Shown in pieces: positions 28,489 through 38,685 of a stretch of DNA of 64,000 nucleotides. Both the position numbers and the translations under genes were made by a program. The notes below the pieces were generated by a model that saw only the letters and a program-made list of their open reading frames with translations, was not told where the DNA came from and ran no database searches. The DNA is from Chloropicon primus. Its lineage: Eukaryota > Chlorophyta > Chloropicophyceae > Chloropicales > Chloropicaceae. Location: positions 372,001 through 436,000 of the forward strand of contig CP060757.1 in NCBI GenBank assembly GCA_023205875.1, given 5' to 3'. How positions within the stretch are numbered: the stretch's first letter is position 1; each line of letters begins with the position of its first letter.

Positions 28489-31400
28489 GGGCGCAGGAGG
28501 CCTCTTTGCTGCGGGCTTCTTCGTCTTTCCCACGATGAACCCGGTGAGGGATTTTGCCATCTGCTTCAGGTCTTCCTCCTCGGCCTCGTTGCCGATCTTT
28601 CCCAGAACTTCCAAGAGCTTGGTCTTGTTTGCCTCAAAGCTCTTCTCTGAGGTCAGACCTTTCCCAACGCATCTTCTCAGCACCATCATGGCGTTGCTCC
28701 TTGTCATGTACTCTTCCTCGCCGAGTTTGTCGATCAGAGAGGGCCACAAGGACGCGAATTCCTCGGAAAACGCGGCAGACTTGCTGCTGCAGGCAGCTGA
28801 ACACGACAGGAAGATGCCAAGACGGAGGGCCTCAGCAGAGGTGAGGAACCCAATCAGCTTGCCTGCCTCCGACCTGATGAAGCTCCAGCACTTGAGCAGG
28901 GAGGTGCCATCATCGTCGCCCTCTTCTTTGCCCTTTTCCGTCATGGGCAACACCGTATTCAAGAAAGTGCCGCAGTACAGGGCATCGGCTTCGGACATTT
29001 TCATCCTGGGCAGAAGACAATGGTGAAAGAAGCTTGCGAGATCGAAATCCTCCAGGCCGCTCCACCTGGCCTTCACAGCCTCCTCAAGGCAGGTTTTGTT
29101 GTCGTTACAAGTCTTCTCACACAGAAACATTTCTGCCTTTGTTCCCATGATCATCTCCTTGAAGCGTGACTTCAAGTCCCGAAGGCCATCCCGCTGCTTT
29201 TGGCACCCCTCCAGCTCGTGAAGAATGTTGGCGTGGTCGAAAAGCTTCTTCTTCCACCTCTGCTCGTCCCTCTGGGTACCTCGCTTGCTGGAACTACGTG
29301 CCAATTCCCCCTCCAAGAAGAGCTTCTCCTCTTTCAAGCTGCCCATCTCCTTGTCCACCTTCGACATGCACTTGTCCAAGGTCTTGAGCTGGGCGTTGGT
29401 GTTATCTTGCATATCCATGTACCTTTGCTTTGGGTACAGGATGCCGCCAAGGGAGAGACTCCAGAAAGTTACGTAGAGATCCAAGTTGAGGTCCTCGGGC
29501 CTTCGAATCGAGTTGCCGATCTGTTCTACAAGAGCCTCCCACGACTTGACCATTCCCGTGGACCCACCCTCCCCGTCCATCTCCATCTTGTCCTCCTTGT
29601 TTTCCTCCTCATCCTCTGCTTCTCCTTCCTCTTTCAGCGCGTCTTTGTGCGACTCCAAGAAAAGATATTCCATGGCAGGCCTGTGGACGTGAAAGATGTA
29701 CTCGGGCTCAAGCTTGAAGAGGGAAAACATTTCGCTCATCTCTGGCAAAAGTGCTGCATACTTGGATATCTCCCCGAGGTTTCCCCGGTTGGATTGCTTC
29801 ACAGCCGTCTCCTGAAGAAATGCAGAGTACTGAAGGAAAGATGCCTGGCTTCTGTCGATGAGATTTCCCATGAGCTTCAACGGCGGGTTCAGCAGCGAAA
29901 ACATGAGCGCGTTGTGCTGCTGGGCCATCAGAACGAGCAGAGGAATTCCCAAGTCCTTTCCTTCTGACCCGCACGCCGTATCTTGCTTGGAGGCAACCAG
30001 GGATAGACCCTCCTTGAGGACCCTCGAGGCCCTTCGCATTTGAGGGGTCTGCTCTGTTTTTAGCCTGCCATTCACCTGGAGCTTCTCCCCGCCCGCAAGC
30101 ATTTCCACCTGGTTGTCACTGATGTCATCAACGTGCTCTATCCCGCTAAGTTGCGCGACGAGCTGCTTCATGACCACCAAATCAACAACCTGATTAATCT
30201 TCAGCTGGTTCACCACGTATTGGCATAGGGCCACCATCTCCATCTCTTGGTGGTAATTTCTGCAGAGGAGACCTACAAGGGCCGCCAGCGCCTCCACCCA
30301 GTCCGCCACGTTCACGCCGTCCTCCTTGAACTTCTCCTTGCGGCCCCCGTCCGCAAGCTTCGCTGTGATGATGTACGTCAGGACATCAAAGCCAAACGGC
30401 GTGAGATACCTCAACGCCTCCACAATCGGCGTCGCCATGTTCTCGCCGTAGGACTCGACTTGCTTCACGATAACTTCCAGGCAGGCCAAAGGGCAGGCAT
30501 GGCAGCACTTTGCCAACATTCGTGCAAGTTGCCTCTTCTTTTCCTTCTCCTCCTCCTTGGCCTTCATGGCCGTAACACCGCTGCCAGACTCAGCCCCTTG
30601 GCCACCCTGATCGCCACCGGCATTCAAAAGAATCTTATTGAGCTCTTTCATGCTAATGTTGTCCCCCTTGTCGTCAGAAGCGCTAACTGTCGTGGTCCTT
30701 CTCAGAATTCGCCGCACCTCTACGTGGGCAAGCTTGCTGGCTGCGCTCAGCAGCTCAGTCTTGTCGATCCTCTCCCTCCACTTGCCATACAGCAGGAACC
30801 TGGTGGTGTAGGGCAGGCAATTCAGGACATACCACACTTCCATTGCGACTGCTGGATTGGCCGGTGTGAGGCACAGGGCGGGCAGCACCGACACGTCCAT
30901 GATGTCCATCGCGTGCTTCTCCATCGCGTCGTACTTTGGAGTCCCCTTAAGGACCTCAAGGGACCCCCTGAGGTACCGGCACACCTTGGTGAGAACCTTG
31001 GCGTCTGTGCAAAGGTGCTGGCCCAGGTGGGACATCAAACTCTTCGCCTGGGCAGACATGAACATCTCTGAGACGTCCTTGACTTCGCTCAGCGCCCCAG
31101 CTTCCTGCACAGCATCCTTGGAGAAGGCGTGGTTCATCCCCCTTGGATACAAAACCTTCCATACCGGCTGCAGCAGGATGCTGATGGCGGAGCACAGGGA
31201 AGAGGCGATGGCCTTGTCGGTAGCAGCCACAACCCCAATGCCTTTCCAGTAGTCCAGGAGGTTAGTAGCAAGAGTCCAGTCCTGGGATTTGAGGGCCGCA
31301 ATGCAGAGTCTCAGCCTCTGGCCATGGAACGAGTACTGGTCGATCCTCTCTGAGACCACTTTGTCGTACATATTCCCCGCGTCAAGCTCCAATGCCCTGG

Positions 31401-32667
31401 CATTGAGCACGCTCACCTTGGCCTTCTTTTGCTTCGTGGCATCCTTCGAGTTCAAGCTAACCTTCCCAATGGCATCAACGTCCTCCTTCACCAGTTCCTG
31501 AGCTCTGCGATGGGCATCCTTCACGTTGGAGTCCACGGGGCTCAAGTGCCCGACAAGGTCTTGGAGGGACAGCAGGTTCCTCTTCATGAGGTTTCCTAGC
31601 AGGCGGTACAAAGCATGCGGGGCGTTTGTCTTTGAATAGATGAGCTCCAAGGTGCCGCCAGCGTCGTTCTGCACGCCCCCCATGGCCTCCGAGACGGCGA
31701 GGGCCATGGCAGCGTTAACTTTCTCCCCAGGAGGCAGGTCGACCTCGCCCTCCTCCTCCATTGTGGCGTCTATCTCTTCCATTTCCTGGTGGTACCCCTG
31801 AAATTTGAACCCCAGCACATGCACCAGGCTGCTCGTCTTAAACAGAGGGACCAGGGACCAAAGGCCCTCGCTGTCGGGGAAGGCCTCCAGCACACCCAGA
31901 ACGATGTCCAGAACCCGATTCGGGTCCAGGCTGAAGCGGCCGATCAGGCTCTGCAAGTGTTTTCGCAGCAAGTCCACCTTGTCGCCCTCGACAGGTGGTC
32001 CCGACCCGTTCTCCTTCGCTCTCTCCCGCGCCCCGTCAGCGAGCCCTTGCTTGCTGCCCCCACCCGTCGTCGTCGTCGACAGCCCGTACGTGTTGAGAGC
32101 CATGACGCACTTGGAGTACCCCTCACTCTCCTCGCCCAGGAGGTTGAACTTGTTCTGCTTGTAGAACAGCCTCGTGTTCACTTTCCTCTCCTTGCCCTGG
32201 AAAAGCTTCACGTCCTTCACGTACCCGCAGGCCGCCAGCAGATCCCTGTCCAGGTGGATCAGCAAGGCGTCCCGGGACACGACGCCGGCCTCCTCGGCCT
32301 TGTTCACAGCCCTCACGATCGCAGCCTCCGCGCTCTCGCGGCTCGTAGACTCCTCGTCCTCGTCGCCTTCCGGCATCCCCTGCGTCTTCATCCAAGCCAG
32401 GGAGAAGAGCTCCACCAGCGCCGCCTCGACGTCCAGGGACAGGCCCTCCTCCTCCTCCTCCTCCTCCCCTTCGTCCCTGGCGCAAGCCACGCTGAGCTGC
32501 AGCACGTTGATGTCATAATTCCCCCTCTCCCCTTCCCATATGTACCTGCGCGTTAGGTCCGCCAGCCACTCCAGCTCCTTCCCCTTCACCAGGCCGTTCC
32601 TCTCCACCCACTCCCTCGCCTCCCTCCTCCTCTCCCTCCTCTCCTCCCCTCCCCCCTCCGCGCTCAT
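27370..32667 (-). CDS. THOC2: THO complex subunit 2 (mRNA export / TREX)
   Basis: The scaffold subunit of THO, which couples transcription to mRNP assembly and export. It is about 1765 residues from the ATG at 32667 (MSAEGGG); an in-frame ATG at 32817 would add 50 acidic, repeat-derived residues. The helical N-terminal, middle and THOC2 C-terminal regions are intact (for example DLNLDLYVTFWSLSLGGILYP near the start of the third block, and KCWSFIRSEAGKLIGF). A long disordered tail follows: polyglutamine, RD/RG-rich RNA-binding-like stretches, and four 18-residue repeats of PAPRPAPARSRVGGGDQ type. No introns, which is notable for its size. Confidence 0.9.
27726..27935. repeat. 54-bp tandem repeat, 4 copies, in the THOC2 tail
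   Basis: Four copies with a 54-bp period (anchors at 27739, 27793, 27847, 27901). They encode 18 residues each, proline/arginine/glycine-rich. They stay in frame and are nearly identical, indicating recent expansion. Confidence 0.92.
28450..28485. repeat. CAG/CTG trinucleotide run encoding polyglutamine in THOC2
   Basis: About 12 CTG units on the plus strand, read as consecutive CAG glutamine codons in the disordered C-terminal region of THOC2. Confidence 0.9.
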
Positions 32668-33229
32668 ACCTTCTCCCTCCCCTTCCCCTCGCCCCAAGCC
32701 GACGACCCGCGCACCGATCGATCGAAAGCCAAAGCCCAACTCCTCGTCCTCGTCCTCGTCCCAAGCCGACGACCCGCGCACCTCCTCCTCCTCCTCCTCG
32801 TCCTCGTCCTCGCCCAAGCGACGCCCCGCGCACCGATCGATCGAAAGCCAAAGCCTTCCTCTCCTTGGTGTTTTGGCGCGCGACCTGATCGATCGCTGAT
32901 CATCGCTCTCCCTTCAACAAACGGAGGGAAGGCGGCTGAATCGATCGGGGGTACTAACCTAGGAAGGTAAGGTGGCGGAGGAGGAGGAGGGGTGGAGGAG
33001 GAGGGAGGAACGAAGGACGGTGGGCGGAAGACACCAAACTTCGCCAACGATGTGATTCCTTGTCTCCAGCACTTTCGAATGGACCCCGCACTTCCGTGTG
33101 GAGTATGGAAGGTGGACTGAACTTTGGTTTTGTTTTGTTTTACGTCGTGGCCATGGCAGCGAGAGACAGAGTGACGTGTGCGCGCTCGTGAGAGAGTGAG
33201 TGAGTGAGTGAGCCAGTGAGAGAGGGAGG
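32668..33229. promoter_or_regulatory. Divergent promoter region THOC2 / threonyl-tRNA synthetase
   Basis: A 562-bp head-to-head spacer. It contains the triplicated leader repeat. Four GATCGATC/ATCGATCG words lie at 32716, 32835, 32887 and 32940. A GTGA/GAGTGAGTGAG run (about 33192-33212) sits shortly before the synthetase ATG. Confidence 0.45.
32691..32855. repeat. Triplicated leader repeat upstream of THOC2
   Basis: Two copies of a ~44-bp unit (32691-32735 and 32812-32855) share GCGCACCGATCGATCGAAAG and flanks. A third truncated copy (about 32759-32782) shares the first half. Between them are CCTCGTCCT-type runs. The repeats lie just upstream of the preferred THOC2 start. Confidence 0.85.
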
Positions 33230-35443
33230 ATGTCGAGCGGGTGGTGGGATGAGAGAGAGGGGAAGGCGGACGCGGCTGCGCTGGTCAAGGCGGGAAAGGA
33301 GAACGCGAAGAACCAGATTGCGACGTCTTCCTCGGCTGGTGGAAAGCAAAGGGGGAAGGGTTGGGGGAGCGCGAGCGTTCCCACTCAGCCTGCGGACCCC
33401 AATGTGAAGAAGCCTTACTACGAGAAGCGCATCAAGCTCTTTGAGAAGTACTTCGAGAGAACCGAGTTTGACGCGAAGCAGGCTGCGGAGGAGAACGTGC
33501 CCATCAAGATTACCTTGCCCGACGGGAACACGAGGGACGGTGTGCGTTACGTCACCACCCCGAAGGACGTGGCCTCCGGAATCAGCAAGCGCCTGGGGAA
33601 GGAAGCCGTCGTCGCCAAGGTGAACGGGGAGAACTGGGACATCTTCCGACCTCTCGAGGGAGACTGCAAGCTGCAGATCTTCACTTTTGACTCGCCGGAG
33701 GGCAAGTACACGTACTGGCACTCCACCGCCCACGTCTTGGGCGAGGCGCTGGAGCTGGAGTACGGCGCGGACTTGACGATCGGGCCCCCCATTGAAGAGG
33801 GCTTCTACTACGATTGCTTCATGGGCGACAAGACCTTGCACGACGAGGACAGGGAGAAGTTGACCAAGAGGATTGACGGGATTATCAAGGAGAAGCAGGT
33901 TTTCCAGAGGGCAGTCGTCACCAGGGAGGAGGCCCTTCACATGTTTCAGGAGAACCCCTTCAAGGTGGAGGTGATCGAGGGTCTGGCGGAGGGCAGCACC
34001 ATTACCCTGTACAGGAACGGACCCTTCTGCGATCTGTGCAGGGGACCCCACGTCCCTGACACCGGCCTGATCAAATCCTTCCAGGTGAACCAGATGTCGA
34101 GAGCTCACTGGAGAGGAGACGTGGAGAACGCCCCCTTGAACAGAGTGTACGGAGTGTCCTTCCCGGACAAGAAGCTCCTGAAGAAGTACATCCATAGGAT
34201 TGAGGAGGCCAAGAAGCGTGACCACCGCGTGATCGGCACGAAGCAGGATTTGTTCTTCTTCCACACGGTCTCCCCCGGATCGTGCTTCTTCCAGCCGTAC
34301 GGAACCAGGGTCTACAACAAGCTCCTGGACTTTGTGAAAGAGAAGTACTGGGCTTACGGTTATGACGAGGTCACGTCGCCGAATATTTTCCACTTTGACC
34401 TGTGGAACACCTCTGGGCACGCCGGGCACTACAAGCAGAACATGTTCCACTTTCACGTGGAGAAGGAGGAGTGGGGCATGAAGCCCATGAACTGCCCTGG
34501 CCATTGCGTGCTGTACTCGCACAGGAACCATTCCTTCAGAGAGCTGCCACTGAGGTATGCGGAGTTTGGCGTCCTCCACAGAAACGAGTACAGCGGTGCT
34601 CTCAGTGGCCTCACAAGGGTGAGGAGATTCGTTCAGGACGATGCTCACATCTTCTGCAGGAAGGACCAGATCGGCGGTGAGATCAAGGCGTATCTCAACA
34701 TGTTCAAGGAGATTTACGACACTCTTGGCTTGGATTATGACTTGGCCTTGTCCACGAGACCCGAGGGATTCTTGGGAGACATCAAGGACTGGGATGAAGC
34801 CGAGACTGCTCTCACAACTTGCCTGAACGACTGGAAGGCAAATGAGGGCAAGAGGTGGACGCTGAACCCGGAGGACGGTGCCTTCTACGGCCCAAAGATC
34901 GATATCACAGTTTACGACGCCCTCGGAAGGAGTTTCCAGTGCGCCACCGTTCAGCTGGACTTCCAGCTCCCCATCAGGTTTGGCCTCAAGTACATGAACT
35001 CCGAGGGAGAGAAGGAGCCGCCGGTTATTATCCACAGGGCCATCATGGGCTCCTTTGAGAGGATGATCGCAATCCTGACGGAGCACTTTGCAGGCAAGTG
35101 GCCCCTCTGGATGTCTCCAAAGCAGATCATGGTTGTGCCTATCAGCAGCGCGACCAACGACTACGCACTCCAGGTGAAGCAGAGCTTCCACCAGGCAAAG
35201 TTCTTCGTCGAGGCTGACGTTAGGGACTTGACAATGCAGAAGAAGGTTAGGGACGCCCAGCTCAATCAATTTAACTACATCCTGGTTGTAGGGGCGCAGG
35301 AGCAGGAGCATGGTACCGTCAACGTCAGAACGAGGAACAACAAGGTCTGCGGAGAGAAGTCGATCTCCGAAGTTCTTGAGCTCTTGAGCAAGGAGAGGGA
35401 AGAGAAGATGCTGGAAGGCATCATGGGACAGGCAAAGAAGTAA
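33230..35443 (+). CDS. THRS: Threonyl-tRNA synthetase
   Basis: Charges tRNA-Thr. It is 737 residues, intronless. A short charged N-terminal extension precedes the TGS domain (about 70-135) and the editing/SAD domain with the metal-site HSTAH (about 164-168). The class II core carries the zinc-site cysteine in MKPMNCPGHC, motif 2 (RYAEFGVLHRNE) and the HIFC region. The C-terminal anticodon-binding domain is at about 620-737 and ends in an acidic, charged helix. No convincing transit peptide is present, so a cytosolic enzyme is likely, though plant-lineage ThrRS can be dual-targeted. Confidence 0.96.
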   Translation: MSSGWWDEREGKADAAALVKAGKENAKNQIATSSSAGGKQRGKGWGSASVPTQPADPNVKKPYYEKRIKLFEKYFERTEFDAKQAAEENVPIKITLPDGNTRDGVRYVTTPKDVASGISKRLGKEAVVAKVNGENWDIFRPLEGDCKLQIFTFDSPEGKYTYWHSTAHVLGEALELEYGADLTIGPPIEEGFYYDCFMGDKTLHDEDREKLTKRIDGIIKEKQVFQRAVVTREEALHMFQENPFKVEVIEGLAEGSTITLYRNGPFCDLCRGPHVPDTGLIKSFQVNQMSRAHWRGDVENAPLNRVYGVSFPDKKLLKKYIHRIEEAKKRDHRVIGTKQDLFFFHTVSPGSCFFQPYGTRVYNKLLDFVKEKYWAYGYDEVTSPNIFHFDLWNTSGHAGHYKQNMFHFHVEKEEWGMKPMNCPGHCVLYSHRNHSFRELPLRYAEFGVLHRNEYSGALSGLTRVRRFVQDDAHIFCRKDQIGGEIKAYLNMFKEIYDTLGLDYDLALSTRPEGFLGDIKDWDEAETALTTCLNDWKANEGKRWTLNPEDGAFYGPKIDITVYDALGRSFQCATVQLDFQLPIRFGLKYMNSEGEKEPPVIIHRAIMGSFERMIAILTEHFAGKWPLWMSPKQIMVVPISSATNDYALQVKQSFHQAKFFVEADVRDLTMQKKVRDAQLNQFNYILVVGAQEQEHGTVNVRTRNNKVCGEKSISEVLELLSKEREEKMLEGIMGQAKK

Positions 35444-35605
35444 AAAGGAAGTCATTGATTTATCTATCGTTAGATTAGCGCATGAATTGATTGGTCTGAC
35501 CACACTCGCTCGCACACAAACGATTGCACACTCTCGTCGAGTCGACCTCTCGGCCCAACGTACAAAATTTGTTTGGTATTGCCCCGCTCCCCATATCCGT
35601 CCGCT

Positions 35606-36746
35606 CTACTCTTCGATCCATCGGTTGTTCCTGATGCCGAAGAGGGCCTTGAGGAAGATCCTGGAAAAGGCCATCGGGAGCGTCAAGTACTTGATGTAAC
35701 TGCTCGGGTCCCCGAGCTTGATCTTCTGGCCCAGGATGACAACAGAGTCGGAACGAAACACTATGGGTTCCGTCGTCGCGGCTTCTCCCGCCGCCCCAGT
35801 TTTCTCTCCCTCGCCGCCCTTCGCGTCCTCGACCACTCGCCTCACCCTCGGGACGAGGTAGCCCGCCACCTCGTCAGGCTGCTCCGCCAAAGCATTGATC
35901 ATGAACTTGGCTATCTTGGTGTCGCTCCCAGCCATCAGGAGCTCTGTAGTCACCATCCCGGGGGACAGCATGTGGAGCACCACGTTGTCTATGTTCAGCA
36001 TCTCAAGCTCAGCCTGCAGGCTCTTGTTCAGCTGGACAATGGCCCTCTTGGTGGCCCCGTACGCAGCGAACCGAGGAGTGGCACTGCCACTCGTCCCGGC
36101 CCCGTCCATGTTGAAGATGTGGCCCACCACCTCCTCATCGGACCCCCGCTTCTGACTCCTCATGAGATTGATCGCTTCCTTCATGCAAAACATCAAGCCC
36201 AGCGTATTCGTCTCCACCACCTCCTTCAAGTCCCCGGCGTCTGTCTCTACCAAGGGCTTGAACGAGTAGGCGTTCGTCCCAGCATTGTTGATCCAGATGT
36301 CCACTACCCCCAGATTGTCCGCAGCAAAGTCGCACAGCCTCTTCACGTCCTCCGCTTCGCTCACATCGCAACTCGTGCCAAACACTGGTAAACGAGGGGA
36401 ACGAACGAGACCCCGCCCGTGTGAGTACACCAATGCCCAGCGCAGAGAGAGAGAAAAAAAATCCAGAAGAGAAAGGGAGGAAGACTCACTCACCTCTCAC
36501 GCTCGGGTACTTGTCCCTCAGCCTCTCCACGGTTTCCTCAACCTTGTCTCTCTTCCTGGAACACACCACGACGTCATCCCCGCTTCTCAGGAACTCCTCC
36601 GCCAGTGCGAGTCCCACACCTTTGGTCGAGCCTGTCACCACCACGCCGTAGTTGCACCTGCACGTCCTCCTCCTCCCTGCCTCCCCCGATCCCCCAAACC
36701 TCCACTCCGACAACGACACCGGCCTCCTTCCTATCACCTTCGCCAT
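35606..36746 (-). CDS. NOL: Chlorophyll(ide) b reductase, NOL/NYC1 type, 2 exons
   Basis: A short-chain dehydrogenase that starts chlorophyll b breakdown by reducing chlorophyll b to the 7-hydroxymethyl form at the thylakoid. Exons are 36494-36746 and 35606-36384. The 109-bp intron has GTGAGT/CAG borders and joins R-V in frame. The product is about 343 residues. Evidence: the NAD(P) loop TGSTKGVGLALAEE, DIWINNAGTNAYSFKPL, GHIFNMDGAGTSGSATPRFA, catalytic YGATK, and SPGMVTTELLMAG, all diagnostic of NOL rather than generic SDRs. The first ~33 residues are basic and transit-like. The ATG at 36746 is used; the codon just upstream is not ATG. Presence implies a chlorophyll b-containing organism. 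Confidence 0.93.
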
Positions 36747-36967
36747 CACTCACTTTGCCTCACTGCCTCTGCTGCTGGCGTTTCGTTTCGTTTTCAAACC
36801 ATAGGAGAGGGAGGCGGAGGTTGTGGTTGTGGTTGTGGAGTCTTGGCCAAAGTCTTGTTACCGGACGTGACGTACCATTGGTGACGGCGTCGCTTGAAGG
36901 GATTGCGTTGCGTTGCGTTTCTCCTTCATTCCTTCTTGCTTGCTTGGTTTGCGTTGGAGGAGAGGCG
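36747..36967. promoter_or_regulatory. Divergent promoter region NOL / NAD kinase
   Basis: A 221-bp spacer between the two ATGs. It has short GGTTGTGGTTGTGG and TTGCGTTGCGTT repeats. The two genes probably share control elements. Confidence 0.4.
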
Positions 36968-38485
36968 ATGGAGATGGAGATGGAGGTGGGAGGGGAGGCA
37001 GGGGAGGAGGAGGAGGAGAATACGTTCTCGATCCGGAGGACGAAGAGCGGGAGCCTCAAGGATACGCTCCTTTACCCCGTGAAGCAATCGGCGAGTGCGC
37101 ATGCACTGGATAAGCTCGTGCTGGACGAGGGGGAGGGGGAGTTGCCCTTGTTGGGCGACGATATCGACGCGGCTCTCAGGGACATACCACGGGCAGCAGA
37201 GTCGCCGGCGAAGGATGCGGCCAGTCAACGCCACCGATCGAAGCTTCAGCTGGTGGCTTGCACGGGTTTGGAGTGCGAGGTGATGGACCTGAGGCAGGGA
37301 AACATTTTTCTGCCCCCATTTGCGAAGACTAGCGTCAAGTTCGAGTGGCTCGAGAAGCCCAGGAACGTCCTGGTGGTGATCAAGCCGGGCGAGCAGTCGA
37401 CGGAGAACGCTCTGCTGGACGCGGCCCTGGTCCTGCAGCAGGAGGGCACCACGGTATTCGTGGAGGAGAATGTCAAGGAAATTATGGAGCAGAGGTTCGC
37501 GGCGAGCAAGGCAGGGGCGGGTTCCTCGTCGTCGCCGTCGCCCGCGGCGGGCCCCCGCGCTCCTGGTTTCGACGTCACGGAGTTCCGGGTTTGGGTCCCC
37601 GGGAGCGTCTGCATAGACTTCATCGTCACTTTGGGGGGAGACGGGACTGTGCTGTGGGTGAGCTCGCTCTTTCCCCGCGGCGTCCCCCCGGTCCTGTCCT
37701 TTGCCATGGGCACCATCGGCTTCCTCACCAACTTTCCCTTCTCCCAGCACCAGCAGTGCTTGAAGGAGGTGGTCAGGGGCAACCAGTTCTTATCCCTCAG
37801 GACGAGAATGAGATGCAAGCTGTATTCTTACAACAGGAACAAGCAACGGGGCACGGGGCACGGCAAGGAGCACACGGAGCACGACACCACCAGCGGGGCC
37901 TCGAATGGCTTGCAGCACAACACGGAGGAGCTGATCGGCACCTACGTCGTCCTCAACGAAATTTCGTTGAACAGGTCCCCTTCCTCGAACTTGGTGGACA
38001 TTGACCTGTTCTGCGACGGGGTGCCGGTGACCAAGGTGCAGGCTGATGGGGTTCTGGTGAGCACGCCAACTGGAAGCACTGCCTACTCGCTGGCCGCGGG
38101 GGGCAGCGTGGTGCACCCGGCGGTGAGTGCCATGCTCCTCACGCCCATCTGCCCCCACTCCCTCTCCTTCCGCCCCCTCCTGTTCCCGGACGCCGTGACC
38201 CTGCAGCTGCAAATTCCCCACCTCAGCCGGGAGAGGGGAACCTGCGTCGTTGCTTTTGATGGGAAGCACAAATTCGAGATGGGCCCAGGAGACTGCGTGA
38301 CCATCCAGATGTCACCGCACCCCCTCCCCTCAGTCGTCCACAAGACCGATACCGAGGACTGGTTCCAGTCTCTCAAGGGGGGCTTGCACTGGAACAGGCC
38401 CAACGAGGAGATGAGGAAGCCCTCCAGGTCTCATTCCAAGTCAGCGGACAAGCAAGTCTTTAAAAACACTTCCTCACACTTGTGA
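36968..38485 (+). CDS. NADK: NAD kinase
   Basis: Phosphorylates NAD to NADP. It is 505 residues from the ATG at 36968 (MEMEMEV); the frame is open upstream but has no credible start. The ATP/NAD-binding GGDGT is at 223-227. FAMGTIGFLTNF, the conserved VLNEISLNR, and the TPTGSTAYSLAAGGSVVHP block all fit. A ~120-residue N-terminal extension precedes the kinase fold, and a Ser-rich insert lies at about 183-198. No obvious transit peptide, so probably cytosolic, though this is uncertain. It is intronless and divergent from NOL. Confidence 0.94.
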   Translation: MEMEMEVGGEAGEEEEENTFSIRRTKSGSLKDTLLYPVKQSASAHALDKLVLDEGEGELPLLGDDIDAALRDIPRAAESPAKDAASQRHRSKLQLVACTGLECEVMDLRQGNIFLPPFAKTSVKFEWLEKPRNVLVVIKPGEQSTENALLDAALVLQQEGTTVFVEENVKEIMEQRFAASKAGAGSSSSPSPAAGPRAPGFDVTEFRVWVPGSVCIDFIVTLGGDGTVLWVSSLFPRGVPPVLSFAMGTIGFLTNFPFSQHQQCLKEVVRGNQFLSLRTRMRCKLYSYNRNKQRGTGHGKEHTEHDTTSGASNGLQHNTEELIGTYVVLNEISLNRSPSSNLVDIDLFCDGVPVTKVQADGVLVSTPTGSTAYSLAAGGSVVHPAVSAMLLTPICPHSLSFRPLLFPDAVTLQLQIPHLSRERGTCVVAFDGKHKFEMGPGDCVTIQMSPHPLPSVVHKTDTEDWFQSLKGGLHWNRPNEEMRKPSRSHSKSADKQVFKNTSSHL

Positions 38486-38557
38486 TTGTTGACGCGCATT
38501 ATCATTACCCCCAACCCTCGCATCGACCACCACCACTCTCATCCACTCTCATCCCCA

Positions 38558-38604
38558 CATAACACCTCCATGCCTTCCTCCCCCCCATTGCCCCCATTGC
38601 CCCC
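38558..38604. repeat. Dispersed ~47-bp repeat, copy 1
   Basis: Begins CATAACACCTCCATGCCTTC and continues into a C-run with CATTGCCCC units. A nearly identical copy in inverse orientation lies at about 53067-53114. This copy lies between NADK and the SLC25A38-like gene. Confidence 0.85.
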
Positions 38605-38685
38605 GAGGAGAGAAAGAGAGAGAGAGAGGGCAACGAGGGGCGAAAGTCCTTTTGTTGCGAACCTCTTGACCTGTTGCGGAGCGCA

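Noticed and set aside
38558-38604. Dispersed repeat considered as a transposon end
   Set aside because: No terminal inverted repeat, target duplication or coding part is visible; only a short shared word block, so left as an unclassified repeat.
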